Positions 1 to 9,867 of a stretch of DNA of 64,000 nucleotides are shown piece by piece. Origin of the DNA: Coffea arabica (taxonomy: Eukaryota > Streptophyta > Magnoliopsida > Gentianales > Rubiaceae). Location: contig NC_092323.1 in NCBI RefSeq assembly GCF_036785885.1, forward strand, positions 12,284,501 through 12,348,500, in the 5' to 3' direction. Positions within the stretch are counted from its first letter, which is position 1; every line of letters begins with the position of its first letter. Position numbers and translations under genes: made by a program. Below the pieces are notes generated by a model. It was not told where the DNA came from. It saw only the letters and a program-made list of their open reading frames with translations, and made no database searches.

Positions 1-3000
1 TCTCACTTTGTACAATGCGGCACATCAAAGGAAGTTTGGGATGCTGTAAAAAGAAGTTACCTTGATGTATCAGATTCCTCTGAAGTTTATGAGCTAATGA
101 AGAAGACTTTTCATTTACAACAAGATGGTCGGCCTCTAGCAGAATATTACAACGAATTAAACTCAACCTTTATGGAGCTCGATTATCGACGGCCCAATGA
201 CATGACATGTGCTGCTGATATGGAAAAATATAGAAATCGTATTGCCGAAGATCGAGTTTATATTTTTCTTGCTGGGCTTGATAATAAGTTAGATCAAGTT
301 CGCAGCCGTGTTCTAGGTACTTCTCCTTTACCAAGATTAGAAGAAGTCTACTCCATGGTTCGTCGAGAACTACAAAGACAAGTTGCCATGGGAGCAGAAT
401 CACACTTTGAGACTTCAGCTCTAACTGTTCAAAAGAGCACTCCTATTACCATTAATGGAAATTCTATAGCCTCTCAGTCTCGATTTTGCACCTACTGCAA
501 TAAGAATACACATACAATTGATGTTTGTTGGAAGAAGCATGGCTATCCAGAATGGTATAAACTTAAGCAAGTTGAGAGGAAAAATAAAAAATTTGCTCAT
601 AATACTGTTGCTCAAAATGTTGCTGCCATAGACACTACTCCATCTTCTGCTTCCCATGTGTCTCGGGCATCTTCTCAAGAAGGTATTTTTGGTTTGTCCG
701 TTATTTCTGCTCATCCTAGCACTTGGATTATTGATTCAGGGGCTACTGATCATATGACTAGTAACTCTTCTATCATTGACTCTCTTACATCTCCACCTGT
801 GAAGTCTGTACAGGTTGCCAATGGAAATTTTACACCAATCATAGCCGCTGGAAATGTGTCTCTTTCACCAAAATTTTCTATGTCCTCTGTTTTACTTGCA
901 CCTAAACTCTCAAATAATCTCCTCTCCATTAGTAAAATAACAAAGCATCTTAACTGTTCTGTCATTTTTCACTCTACTCATTGTGTTTTCCAGGACAATC
1001 TTACGAAGATGACGATTGGCATTGGTAAGGAGAGGGATGGTTTATATCACTGGGAAGACAATCAAGGCATAACAATATCTGCTCGAGGTCTTCAAACAAA
1101 AAGTGGGACATTAGAAATAGAAAGAATAATCCTGTGGCATCGTCGACTAGGACATCCATCTTTTTCTTATTTAGAGCATATGTTTCCTAAGTTATTTTCC
1201 AATATTTCAACTTCTAGCTTAAGATGTGAACAATGTGTTTATGCAAAAAACCATCGTGTTCCTTTCAAAGTTAGTTTTAATAAAAGTGTCACTCCTTTTT
1301 CATGTGTTTATACTGATGTGTGGGGTCCTTTCTCAACTACTTCTACTTCAGGACATAAATATTTTGTATCTTTTATTGATGACTGTACTAGAGTCAGTTG
1401 GGTATATTTGATGAAATCTAAGAGTGATGTTTGTCATATTATTCCTCAGTTTTATAACATGATTCTTACTCAATTCAACACTAAAATTAAGGTTTTTCAT
1501 TCTGATAATGGTCGTGAATTTGTGAATCGATCTCTTGCTGATTTTATGATACAACATGGCATTCTTCATCAAACCACTTGTGTTTACACACCCCAGCAGA
1601 ATGGCACAGCAGAACGGAAAAATCGTCACTTTCTTGAAGTCGCACGAGCCTTATGTTTTACTATGCATGTTCCAAAACATTTTTGGGCTGAAGCTATTAT
1701 GGCTGCTGTTTTCCTCATTAATCGAATGCCTGCTAAGGTTATTGATTTCCAAACCCCTTTGAGAATGTTATCTAAATTTCATTCTATTCCTTCTGCTCTT
1801 AATATTTGTCCAAAGGTTTTTGGTTGTGTATGCTATGTTCATGTTCATTCTCATCATAGAGATAAACTTGATCCTCGTGCTATCAAATGTGTTTTACTTG
1901 GCTATTCTAATTCACAAAAGGGATATAAATGTTTTCATCCTCCTACAAGAACCTACTATGTGTCTATGGATGTTCAATTTTGTGAAAATGAGTCTTATTT
2001 TTCTGGGCATATGTCTGCGGTTCCTCTTCAGGGGGAGATTAAAAGTAGAGAAGAGGAAGAACAATGGCTAGGAGAAAAAAGGATTTGGATCTCAGGTATA
2101 GAGAATGCAAAGGAAAACGGGGAATCCTTAGTTTTAGATGATGGTCAGGAAAATAAAATTGAAACTAATAGTGAGAGACCCGCTCACCTCTTTGAGAAAG
2201 GATATTCTAGGAGAACAAAAGATACCACTGTTATGCCTCCTGATTCTTGTACCTCCCTTAATGATAGTACCTCCCTTGTTGATACTACCATGCTATCGAA
2301 TGAATCTTCCAAGATTGACACTAAGGTATGTACTTCTTCTGAAAGTCTCGACTCATATCCTAATATTGATCAGAATAGAAGATATCCTCTTCGTGAACGA
2401 AAAGAACCTGATAGACTTGGTTTTTCAAAAGCTTCCAATGTTTCTTATCCAATTTCTGATTTTATATCCTATCACCGGTTGTCTAAGGCTAACTTGACAT
2501 TTGCTCTTCAGTTGTCTTCTGTATATGTTCCTAGTCATTTTCAGGAAGCCCTTGATGATCCTAAGTGGAAAAATGTAATGGTAGAAGAAATGATGGCTCT
2601 CCAAAAGAATTCTACTTGGGAAATGGTTGAGTTACCAATGGGAAAGAAGACCGTAGGGTGTAAATGGGTATTCAATGTCAAACACAAGTCTGATGGGGCA
2701 GTTGAAAGATACAAAGCTAGACTGGTTGCAAAAGGCTACACTCAAACCTATGGTATTGACTATCAAGAGACATTTGCACCGGTTGCCAAAATGAACACTG
2801 TTCGAGTCATATTGTCACTTGCAGTTAATTTAGACTGGCCTCTACGACAATTTGATGTGAAGAATGCCTTTCTTCATGGTGAGTTGACTGAGGAAGTTTT
2901 CATGGATCCTCCTCAAGGGTTTACACTAGAAGAAGGAAAGGTATGCAGACTGAAAAAGGCATTGTATGGATTAAAACAATCACCAAGGGCATGGTTTGAA

Positions 3001-4059
3001 AGATTGAGTCATGCCATGGAGGAGTATGGATTCAAGCAAGCTTCAGCAGATCACACGCTGTTCTATAAACGTAACTACAATGATATTACCGTACTTCTTG
3101 TCTATGTTGATGATATGATTGTAACAGGTAATAACAAAGAAGAAATAGAGAATCTTCGAAGCTACTTGGCCAAAGAATTTGAGATTAAAGATTTGGGGAC
3201 TCTTAAATATTTTCTTGGCATTGAAGTATCACGGTCTAAGCAAGGACTCTTCCTTTCCCAAAGGAAGTATACATTGGAACTCCTAGCTGAAACTGGTATG
3301 TCTGCGTGTGAGCCGATAGATACTCCGATTGAAGTGAATCATGGCCTAGCCTTCTTTTCTGATCAGATTCCAACAAACAAGGAAAGATATCAAAGGATCG
3401 TGGGTAGACTAATCTATTTAACTCATACCAGGCCAGATTTAGCATATGCAGTCAGTGTTATTAGCCAGTTTATGCACAATCCAAGTGATCAACACATGAA
3501 TGTTGTTAATCGAATCTTGGCTTACTTGAAATCAGCTCCAGGAAAAGGTGTCTTATTCTCCAAACACGAACATTTTGATGTTGTTGGATATACAGACTCT
3601 GATTTTGCTGGTAGCAAGTTAGATAAAAAATCAACTTCTGGATATTTGGCTTTTGTTGGAGGCAACTTGGTGTCTTGGAAAAGTAAAAAACAGAACGTGG
3701 TTTCATTATCTAGTGCAGAGGCTGAATATCGAGCTATGCATCATGCTATCACAGAACTCTCTTGGCTGAAAATTCTCTTAAAGGAGATTGGGTTTGGTCC
3801 AAAAGGTCCTATGGTATTATTTTGTGATAATATGGCAGCCATTAAGATTGCAAATAATCCTGTTCAACATGATCGGACAAAGCATGTTGAAATTGATAGG
3901 AACTACATCAAAGATAATCTTGATTCCGGGACAATTGAAATTCCCTATACTAGAAGTTCAGATCAGTTGGCTGATATTATGACTCATGCTGTTACTAGTA
4001 ACTTATTCAATGCATCTCTATCCAAGTTGGGCATTTGTGATATCTATGCCCCAACTTGA
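1..4059 (+). CDS. Copia gag-pol polyprotein (5' truncated by window)
   Basis: This polyprotein drives copying of the retrotransposon by reverse transcription and integration. The frame is open from base 1. The first ATG inside the window is at 97, but the true start lies upstream, so the numbering here counts from that ATG. Visible in order are gag sequence, a CCHC zinc knuckle (C131, C134, H139, C144), an aspartic protease with DSGATDH near residue 213, the integrase HHCC region starting at WHRRLGHP, the integrase core with TDVWGPF, HSDNGREF and the E in QNGTAERKN, reverse transcriptase with YVDDM near residue 1003, and RNase H ending with the FCDNMAA and KHVEID motifs. No stop or frameshift interrupts about 1,350 codons, so the protein looks functional. 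The family is certain; the lineage within copia was not assigned. Confidence 0.96.
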   Translation, partial: SHFVQCGTSKEVWDAVKRSYLDVSDSSEVYELMKKTFHLQQDGRPLAEYYNELNSTFMELDYRRPNDMTCAADMEKYRNRIAEDRVYIFLAGLDNKLDQVRSRVLGTSPLPRLEEVYSMVRRELQRQVAMGAESHFETSALTVQKSTPITINGNSIASQSRFCTYCNKNTHTIDVCWKKHGYPEWYKLKQVERKNKKFAHNTVAQNVAAIDTTPSSASHVSRASSQEGIFGLSVISAHPSTWIIDSGATDHMTSNSSIIDSLTSPPVKSVQVANGNFTPIIAAGNVSLSPKFSMSSVLLAPKLSNNLLSISKITKHLNCSVIFHSTHCVFQDNLTKMTIGIGKERDGLYHWEDNQGITISARGLQTKSGTLEIERIILWHRRLGHPSFSYLEHMFPKLFSNISTSSLRCEQCVYAKNHRVPFKVSFNKSVTPFSCVYTDVWGPFSTTSTSGHKYFVSFIDDCTRVSWVYLMKSKSDVCHIIPQFYNMILTQFNTKIKVFHSDNGREFVNRSLADFMIQHGILHQTTCVYTPQQNGTAERKNRHFLEVARALCFTMHVPKHFWAEAIMAAVFLINRMPAKVIDFQTPLRMLSKFHSIPSALNICPKVFGCVCYVHVHSHHRDKLDPRAIKCVLLGYSNSQKGYKCFHPPTRTYYVSMDVQFCENESYFSGHMSAVPLQGEIKSREEEEQWLGEKRIWISGIENAKENGESLVLDDGQENKIETNSERPAHLFEKGYSRRTKDTTVMPPDSCTSLNDSTSLVDTTMLSNESSKIDTKVCTSSESLDSYPNIDQNRRYPLRERKEPDRLGFSKASNVSYPISDFISYHRLSKANLTFALQLSSVYVPSHFQEALDDPKWKNVMVEEMMALQKNSTWEMVELPMGKKTVGCKWVFNVKHKSDGAVERYKARLVAKGYTQTYGIDYQETFAPVAKMNTVRVILSLAVNLDWPLRQFDVKNAFLHGELTEEVFMDPPQGFTLEEGKVCRLKKALYGLKQSPRAWFERLSHAMEEYGFKQASADHTLFYKRNYNDITVLLVYVDDMIVTGNNKEEIENLRSYLAKEFEIKDLGTLKYFLGIEVSRSKQGLFLSQRKYTLELLAETGMSACEPIDTPIEVNHGLAFFSDQIPTNKERYQRIVGRLIYLTHTRPDLAYAVSVISQFMHNPSDQHMNVVNRILAYLKSAPGKGVLFSKHEHFDVVGYTDSDFAGSKLDKKSTSGYLAFVGGNLVSWKSKKQNVVSLSSAEAEYRAMHHAITELSWLKILLKEIGFGPKGPMVLFCDNMAAIKIANNPVQHDRTKHVEIDRNYIKDNLDSGTIEIPYTRSSDQLADIMTHAVTSNLFNASLSKLGICDIYAPT

Positions 4060-4073
4060 GGGGGAGAGTTGGT

Positions 4074-4181
4074 AAGAATACAGCTATGTAATTAGTCTAA
4101 GATAGCTGCTGTAATTAGTCTAAGAATACAGCTATGTAATTAGTCTAAGATAGCTGCTGTAATTAGTCTAAGAATACAGCT
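4074..4181 (+). repeat. 48-bp tandem repeat in the LTR U3 region
   Basis: A 48-bp unit occupies 4074-4121 and is repeated identically at 4122-4169. A third copy begins at 4170 and is cut off after about 12 bp by the palindrome that follows. Repeated U3 segments in plant copia elements often act as enhancers; that role is inferred here. Confidence 0.85.
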
Positions 4182-4218
4182 GTATATAGTCAGTAATTAC
4201 AGACTATATACAGCTGTA
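4175..4218. repeat. 44-bp near-perfect palindrome in the LTR
   Basis: The 17-bp arms at 4175-4191 and 4202-4218 are exact reverse complements. The 10-bp centre contains the self-complementary GTAATTAC flanked by a single A:A mismatch. The whole 44 bp is therefore palindromic except for one pair. It lies about 30 bp upstream of the TATA-like box and could form a strong hairpin or a symmetric protein-binding site. Confidence 0.85.
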
Positions 4219-4316
4219 CATGGCTGACCATTTAACCTAGTTACTTGTATAAATAGATCAATGAAATATATGAAATATAGACTTTTTAGCATAATTAATA
4301 ACTTGTTTATCCAACA

Positions 4317-5048
4317 TTGCAATTCAATGGGCCAATAAACTGCTAACAACTGATTGCATATTTGATTTTAAAATCCCAATATTCTTCTCCAAGCAGTCAA
4401 ATTCTTACTCATCTTATTTGGTTACTCGATCTACTTGCTGAACATTTTTCGTTATACATAGCCATTCACTATACACCCATCTGACGAATTTGCTGATTTG
4501 ATCAAAACCAGACAGTGGTAAAGTGAGGGTCCAGACATCAATTTGATTGCTCTCTACTCTACCCACGTAAGCTAGTACATAGGGCTACAAAATTAAAGAG
4601 CTAAATGCACAAAGAATTGTAGATAATGAACCTAACAAGCATAAAAAGCTCTTTTTCTTTTTAATTTCTTTCCTCATTCTGTAATACGAAGCATTCTCTA
4701 GAACTAACATAAAAACAATCAACTACAATTTGTAAATGACTATGCATAAAAAGAAATGATTGGAAAGAACAAATTTTGAATAGGCAGGGCAATGCTTCAC
4801 TACCACAGACATTTTGATTAGCATATGCATGCACTGCAACTATCAATTACAGAGAGAAAAACCTACCAAAAATATTTTTAAAAAAAATTAGACATAGTAC
4901 ACTAAACCACAATCCAAACAAAACCGAAGTTTAAGCTGGAATTGGATTTTAAACTGAAAAAGGTCTTTTTTTTTTTTGCGATGGAAGTTTGTATTGATGC
5001 ATGTGAATAACAAGAAGGGTGTGGTTTAAACCGAAAACATATATATAC
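4317..5048. other. AT-rich spacer, probably intron 1 of the MDP1-like gene
   Basis: I found no coding exon on either strand here. If the MDP1-like gene continues to the left, this stretch is its first intron and the copia element lies inside the same intron. The next expected MDP1 exon was not recognised in these bases. Confidence 0.4.
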
Positions 5049-5161
5049 CAGTAAAAAGGCCAGAGAGTGTAATCAAGATCGAAGACAACAAGGCGGGGAA
5101 GTTTCTGATGAAGTCCCAGGATTTGGTCTGCCTCTTCTTTCACTTTCTTGTCATCCGCCAT
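5049..5161 (-). CDS. MDP1: Magnesium-dependent phosphatase-1-like (HAD family), first exon only
   Basis: The exon starts at ATG 5161 and ends at a GT donor at 5048-5047, phase 2. It encodes about 37 residues ending in LPRLVVFDLDYTLWPFY. That contains HAD motif I (DxDxT), whose first aspartate is the catalytic nucleophile in this phosphatase superfamily. The short hydrophilic N-terminus followed at once by this motif matches plant MDP1-like proteins, which are about 190 residues. The remaining exons are absent from the 4.3-5.0 kb spacer. They either lie beyond the left edge, past the copia element, or have been lost. The family call is strong for so short a piece; whether the gene is still expressed is unknown. 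Confidence 0.75.
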
Positions 5162-5169
5162 TGCTATCT

Positions 5170-5728
5170 TTTCTCCCCGCTTCGCGTGCCTAGAGGAAAG
5201 AGACAGAAAAGTGGCTTATTTGATCAATGTTTGGTGGCGTGCTGTGGAGGCGGTTTTGTTGGTTGATATTTGACTATATTCATTCTCATTGGTTGAAGTT
5301 TCCAACATTTTAGGCAGCTGTCTATACTATAGCAATGATTTTTTTTAATAATTTTTTTGGCACTCTTTATTACCCCAAAAAAGGGTAGTAATTTATATTC
5401 TTTTTAATATTTTCTCTGTTTTTCAGCTGTGTTTTTTTTTTGTCAAATGTCAACTTCTATATTTTCTCTGTTTTTCAGCTGTCGCATAACTTGCATTTAG
5501 TGTTTCTTGTGTCCTTCCTTGTTCTTATCTTAGCACTTCTTTAATAGTGCGGTATCAAACATGACTATGGTAATCAATGAAAATGATTCTAAATTCGAAC
5601 TCTAACCTTCAATTCTAGGTTAAGAATACTTTTAATTATTAACAGTGGAACAAAAAAAGTAACCCTAAATATGTTTAAATTTCAAATACATTACGGATCT
5701 CTTGATAACTTTTGAATATCGAAACATT
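5170..5728. other. Non-coding spacer with putative promoter of the MDP1-like gene
   Basis: The sequence is AT-rich with several T runs and no convincing coding frame. The 5' leader and promoter of the minus-strand MDP1-like exon should lie in its first few hundred bases. A short motif, ATTTTCTCTGTTTTTCAGCTGT, is repeated near 5408 and 5460. Confidence 0.4.
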
Positions 5729-6899
5729 GGGCCTGTTTGGAAGCCAGGTTTTTTGACAAGTTTTTTACCTACTAGTTTTTTAACAACTTTTGCTACAGGA
5801 ACCTCAAAAAATTTCTCAAAGTTTTTTACCTACACACTTAAAATATCCAAAACACAAAAAAAAAAAAAATTCCCTTCCCCTTCTCTTGTTCTTCTTCCTC
5901 CCCCACCCCAACCCACCACCACCTTCGTCGCCGGCCACCACCTCCGCCGCCGGTTCCGGTGCCGATCACCTCTTCCGGTGCCGGTCTTTTTTTTTTTTGC
6001 CCTTTTTCCCTCTCTCCCTCTTCCTCCCCTGCCATCCTCCCCTCTGTCTTTTTTTTTCTCTCTGCATCTCCCCCACTCCTCCCTCACCACCATTCCCCTT
6101 TCCCTCTGGCCGATCTGGTCGCTAGACCAGATCGCACGGGGGAGGGGGAGGGTGAGGGTGGCGGGGGAAGGGGAGAAGGAAAATTGCCCAAAAAAAAATT
6201 TTCATTTCGCTGCTTCATCTGCCGGCAAGAGCAAGGAGAGGAGGCGGGAGGAGAGGGAGAGGGAAAATATGAAAAAAAGAAAGGGGCAGAGGGAAATTGA
6301 GAAACGGGAAGGGAAACAGAGGAAGGGGAAGGGGAAGGGGTAGAGAGGGTGGCGGGGGAGAGGGGGAAGGGGCAGAGGGGATGGCGGGGGAGAGGGGAGG
6401 AAAGGGATGGTGGGCATAGGGAGTGGTGGGGGGAGGGGTGGCGGCCCAAGGGGTTTGGCGGGCAGAGGGGGGAGGAACGGGGAAGGGAGGGGGAGGGGGT
6501 GGCGGGGAAGAGGGGAGGAAAGGGGTGGCAGGGGAGGGAGAGGGAGTGGGGGAGAGGAGAAAAGAAAAAAAAAAAAAAAAAGAGGTGGTGCTAGCAGAGG
6601 TGCTGGAGGTAGGAGGCAGAGGTAACGGGGAAGGGGGAGGGGGAAGGAAGAAGAAGAAGAAGAAGAGAGGAAAAAAAAGAAAAAGGAAAGAAAGAAAAAG
6701 AAAAAGAGAAAAAAAAGAAAAGGAAAAAAAAAATTTCACCTTACAAAAACTTCTACAAAATTTTTCACATTACAAAAACTTCTATAAAAAAGTTTTTCAC
6801 CTTACAAAAACTTCTACAAAAATTTTTCAAAAATTTCTACAGTGCACTACATTAAAGTTTTAGACAAACTCCCAAAAAACTCAGGTTCCAAACAGACCC
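5729..6899. mobile_element. Tourist-like MITE or non-autonomous DNA transposon with purine/pyrimidine core
   Basis: The ends are inverted copies: GGGCCTGTTTGGAA at 5729 and the complement of GGGTCTGTTTGGAA ending at 6899. Both are flanked by the trinucleotide ATT (5726-5728 and 6900-6902), which fits a 3-bp target duplication. GGGCCTGTTTGG termini are typical of PIF/Harbinger Tourist elements, although their usual TWA target is not matched exactly. The core is extreme. It is about 250 bp mostly C and T on the left, a central hairpin (GATCTGGTC, GCTA, GACCAGATC) near 6112-6134, then about 600 bp almost entirely G and A. Long apparent reading frames here are composition artefacts. Confidence 0.75.
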
Positions 6900-7310
6900 A
6901 TTATATCATTTACTATATGTGTTACTATTGCTGAGAAAAAAAGACCATAGATCATTATTGATTGTAAAATAAAATAGTAACTTATCGAGACTTTTAAACG
7001 AATCAAAATATATTATGCTATGAAATTATGTTACGTATTTTTTATAATCTCCAAGCTGAAATACAAATCTCTTTTTTCCTATCTCTTCATCCACTTTGGA
7101 AGGAAAAAATGCAACTGTGTTTGGATTAAGCATTTGTTAGGATGAATTTTTTAAAAAATATAAGTTTGTAATGTAATAATTTATTGAAAATAGCTTATAT
7201 ATGATTTAAAAAAGTGAATAATGAGAAAACTTTTTTTTAATAAACAGGTTAGGTCGGGTTGGTTGTTTGGCTTCGGTAGGTCATGTACAATATAATTATC
7301 AATGTTTTAA
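6900..7310. other. AT-rich spacer
   Basis: No gene, RNA or clear repeat was recognised. The last nine bases (7302-7310, ATGTTTTAA) are the left target duplication of the Pack-MULE that follows. Confidence 0.6.
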
Positions 7311-8406
7311 GCGCAAAAAAACCTCAGCGGCCATTAAATTATTGGCGGGATCATGTTTTGGCCATCGAATTATTTTTGTCAATAATTGGCTACTAAACAA
7401 TTTAATCCGTAAACCCGTGACCATTTCGTCATTAATTGCTCTTAAGTTCTGAAATTAGCATTACACGTGGCAATGCCCGAGGGCAATTTTGTCCAGCAAC
7501 TATGCGACCTTCTTCTCCCCTGAATTTCTTTCCTCAAACAAGCTCTGGACTTTATACATGAAATTGGTTGGCTCCTCCGTAGAAGTAAGTTGAAGTTTAT
7601 ATTGGGTCTTCAAGATCCCAACTTGGATACATTTCCCTTCCAGCGTTTCAGATGGCTTATAGAGTTCTCAGTCGAACATGATTGGTGTGCAGTGGTCAAG
7701 ATGCTTTTGAATGTTCTGGTCAACAAACTCATGGGTGAAGAAAAGCGCTCTTCAATTGAAGATGCACCGCTGGAAAATGGGTTGCTCCATAGAGCTGTTC
7801 GACGAGATTGTAGGTCCATGGTTGAAGTCCTCATAAGATACTATCCAGATGCAGATCTGAAAAAATTAAGTCCAATCTGCTATGTATTTAGACCGATGTC
7901 AAAGGCCCTGGGGGCTTGACTCCTCTGCACATAGCAGCCGGATGCGACGGAGCTGAGCAAGTGCTGGATGCATTAACTGATAATCTTGGATTGATACAGC
8001 TCTTCTTAATATGCATACTGTTATTAGCGGAACATTCCTTTTGGAAATGGAAAAATAGTGCTCAGATCCCTCAGTAGAAAAATACGGCCTTCCTAATATC
8101 TTTGATTTGTGGTTGAAGATTTGGGGCTCCCAATTGAGTCCATATTTTTTCCTCCACATAATGTTCTATTCGGTGATTGTTTGAGGAAAGAAATTCAGGG
8201 GAGAAGAAGGTCGCATAGTTGCTGGACAAAATTACCCTCGGCATTGCCACGTGTAATGCTAATTTCAGAACTTAAGAGCAATTAACGAAGAAATGGTCAC
8301 GGGTTTACGGATTAAATTGTTTAGTGGCCAGTTATTAACAAAAAATAGTTCGATGGCCAAAACATGATCCCGCCAATAGTTTAATGACCGCTGAGGTTTT
8401 TTGCCC
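7311..8406. mobile_element. Pack-MULE (Mutator-like) carrying an SPL gene fragment
   Basis: Long terminal inverted repeats lie at 7311-7541 and 8177-8406 (about 230 bp each, highly similar). A perfect 9-bp direct repeat, ATGTTTTAA, flanks them at 7302-7310 and 8407-8415. A 9-bp duplication with TIRs longer than 100 bp is diagnostic of Mutator-like elements. No transposase is present. The 635-bp interior contains host-gene sequence, which makes it a Pack-MULE. Confidence 0.93.
7548..7990 (+). pseudogene. Captured fragment of an SPL1/SPL12-type SBP-box gene (C-terminal region)
   Basis: Homology starts almost at the inner edge of the left inverted repeat, with DFIHEIGWLL. It continues through FPFQRFRWLIEFSVEHDWC, LLHRAVRRDCRSMVE and, after a frame change, [10 protein letters not shown] and [10 protein letters not shown]. 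These are landmarks of the long SPL1/SPL12/SPL14 class of transcription factors: the conserved region upstream of the ankyrin-like repeats and the repeats themselves. The SBP DNA-binding domain is not included. A one-base deletion near 7894 shifts the frame and ends the upstream frame at 7919. No start signal is evident, so this is a transduplicated relic. It could still produce transcripts that affect the parent gene, but nothing here shows that. Confidence 0.9.
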
Positions 8407-8415
8407 ATGTTTTAA

Positions 8416-9120
8416 AATCCAATTTGGACCGATCGATCGAATCAGTTGAACCATCAATTGGCCTGTTTTTCGATCTAGATTATGTTTAAAAACTAGTTAT
8501 TATCAATTTTACATTAAACTAGTTGAATCACTCAGTTCAACCATCGAACTGTTGAACTGAAATGGTTTTGTGAGAACTAGTCAGTTCAACATCCAACATT
8601 AATTAAACCAATAATTTTGAATTTAGTTAACTAATCTCATTAATGACATTTCAAATTTAATAGTTTATCAATTATCCATGTATAATTATCTTCAATTAAT
8701 TAACAATTTAACAATTATTGTCTTATTCTATTCATTTCTCTCTCTTCTCCATAATTACATATTAACTCTTGTCTAACATTTATGACATATAATTGGCTAT
8801 ATTAATTTTTTTTAAATCTTGAATGCATGTCATTTATTTGTTAATGTCTTTTAAGTTTTTTATTTTTTCATATAAACTAGTACTCATATAATTTAGGGAA
8901 ATTAAAAATATATGAAATAATACTATTTAAATACCTTTAACTTATAAAAGCTATTTTTGAGTTTCAAACAAATAATACCACTACTTAGAAGAATAAAATG
9001 AGAATTCAAATGATTATATTTAACACTACCTAACCACAAGTCCTCCTGCGATGGTACCCACATAAACAATAAGGAAAATTCTCCAATTTCCACTTGGCAA
9101 GAATATGCCCAGGCATTACT
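8416..9120. other. AT-rich spacer
   Basis: No gene was recognised. Phrases resembling GGTTCAAC / GTTGAAC recur around 8440-8600 and look like a degenerate repeat, but I could not define its ends. Confidence 0.5.
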
Positions 9121-9867
9121 GCGGGACCCACTCAACCCAGAGTAATATTCACGGCCTCACTATAAAAAAAAAAAAAAAAAAGATTCACGGCCTCCCCCGC
9201 CATCTGACTACTATTTTCTCCGCCGGAGACACCCTCCAACCACCCCTTGCATTAACTCCACAGCTCTCTAGTGCCAGGTACCAATCGACGTCGTTTTTCC
9301 CCCTCCTTTAGTTTTACTTCAATTATAATGCAAAAAAATTATAAGTTAGTTATTTTTTCTTCAATTAAATTTCTTCTTGTTCAAGGATTAGATTAATTAC
9401 TAACTACGGAAATGTTTATTGACCATCAATAAGGATTTCCCTACTTTTTTATTGGAGGAAATAAAACCCTAGGTTCATATTTGGCTTTGTTTTCTTGTAA
9501 GTGATTATTTTTCTTTCTGTGTCTGACTGACAAACCTTCTTGAGAGAACAGGTAGGGAAAACTGTTGTAGATGACCGAGAAGTATTTTTGGATATGTGCG
9601 GAATGTTGTGGTTTATGGTTGAGGTGAACGAATGGAGAATCTATGATAAAAGTTTAATTTTGAGGCATTTTTATGTGAAATTGAATAAATTTCAGATTGA
9701 TGATGGGTTTAAGGTGGAATTATTGATGGATTTATTCTCTGTAATCTTTTGCAGGTTATTGGGAAAAGGGGCTGTGAAGATTTATCCATTGAATACTGAG
9801 GATTTGTCGATAAAGACGGATCATTTTTATGCTGCCTGTTTTTCAAAGTTTTTAGCTTTGACCACTA
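9121..9867 (+). promoter_or_regulatory. Promoter and 5' leader of the MSL-like gene
   Basis: This is the region before the MSL-like start codon. It contains a C/T-rich stretch (about 9190-9300) with a possible donor, CCAG|GTACCA, near 9278. That suggests a leader exon and an intron in the 5' UTR. Several acceptor-like sites follow between 9540 and 9760. The ATG-initiated frame at 9540-9902 overlaps the true start in another frame and is treated as leader sequence. Confidence 0.4.

Larger units (their letters stand above)
1..4316 (+). mobile_element. Ty1/copia LTR retrotransposon, 5' part outside window
   Basis: The element runs in from the left edge, so its 5' LTR, primer-binding site and gag start are not visible. 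What can be seen is a continuous gag-pol frame, a purine-rich polypurine tract directly after the stop codon (about 4058-4067), and a short 3' LTR ending in CCAACA at 4311-4316. Integrase lies before reverse transcriptase, which is the Ty1/copia order rather than gypsy. The unbroken frame points to a recent insertion. The target duplication and LTR-LTR divergence cannot be examined here. Confidence 0.95.
4068..4316 (+). repeat. 3' LTR of the copia element
   Basis: The LTR begins near GTTGGTAAG just after the polypurine tract and ends with TTATCCAACA. These ends are imperfect inverted copies of each other, as expected for copia LTR termini. It is short, about 249 bp. A TATA-like TATAAATA lies at 4248-4255. 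The exact first base is uncertain by one or two positions because the 5' LTR is not available for comparison. Confidence 0.8.

Noticed and set aside
170-3706. Minus-strand and alternative-frame open frames within the copia element
   Set aside because: They are shadows of the intact gag-pol frame and show no domains.
5702-6863. Several overlapping long reading frames on both strands
   Set aside because: They lie in the purine/pyrimidine tract of the MITE. Low-complexity translations (Pro/Ser/Phe-rich or Gly/Arg/Glu-rich) reflect base composition, not genes.
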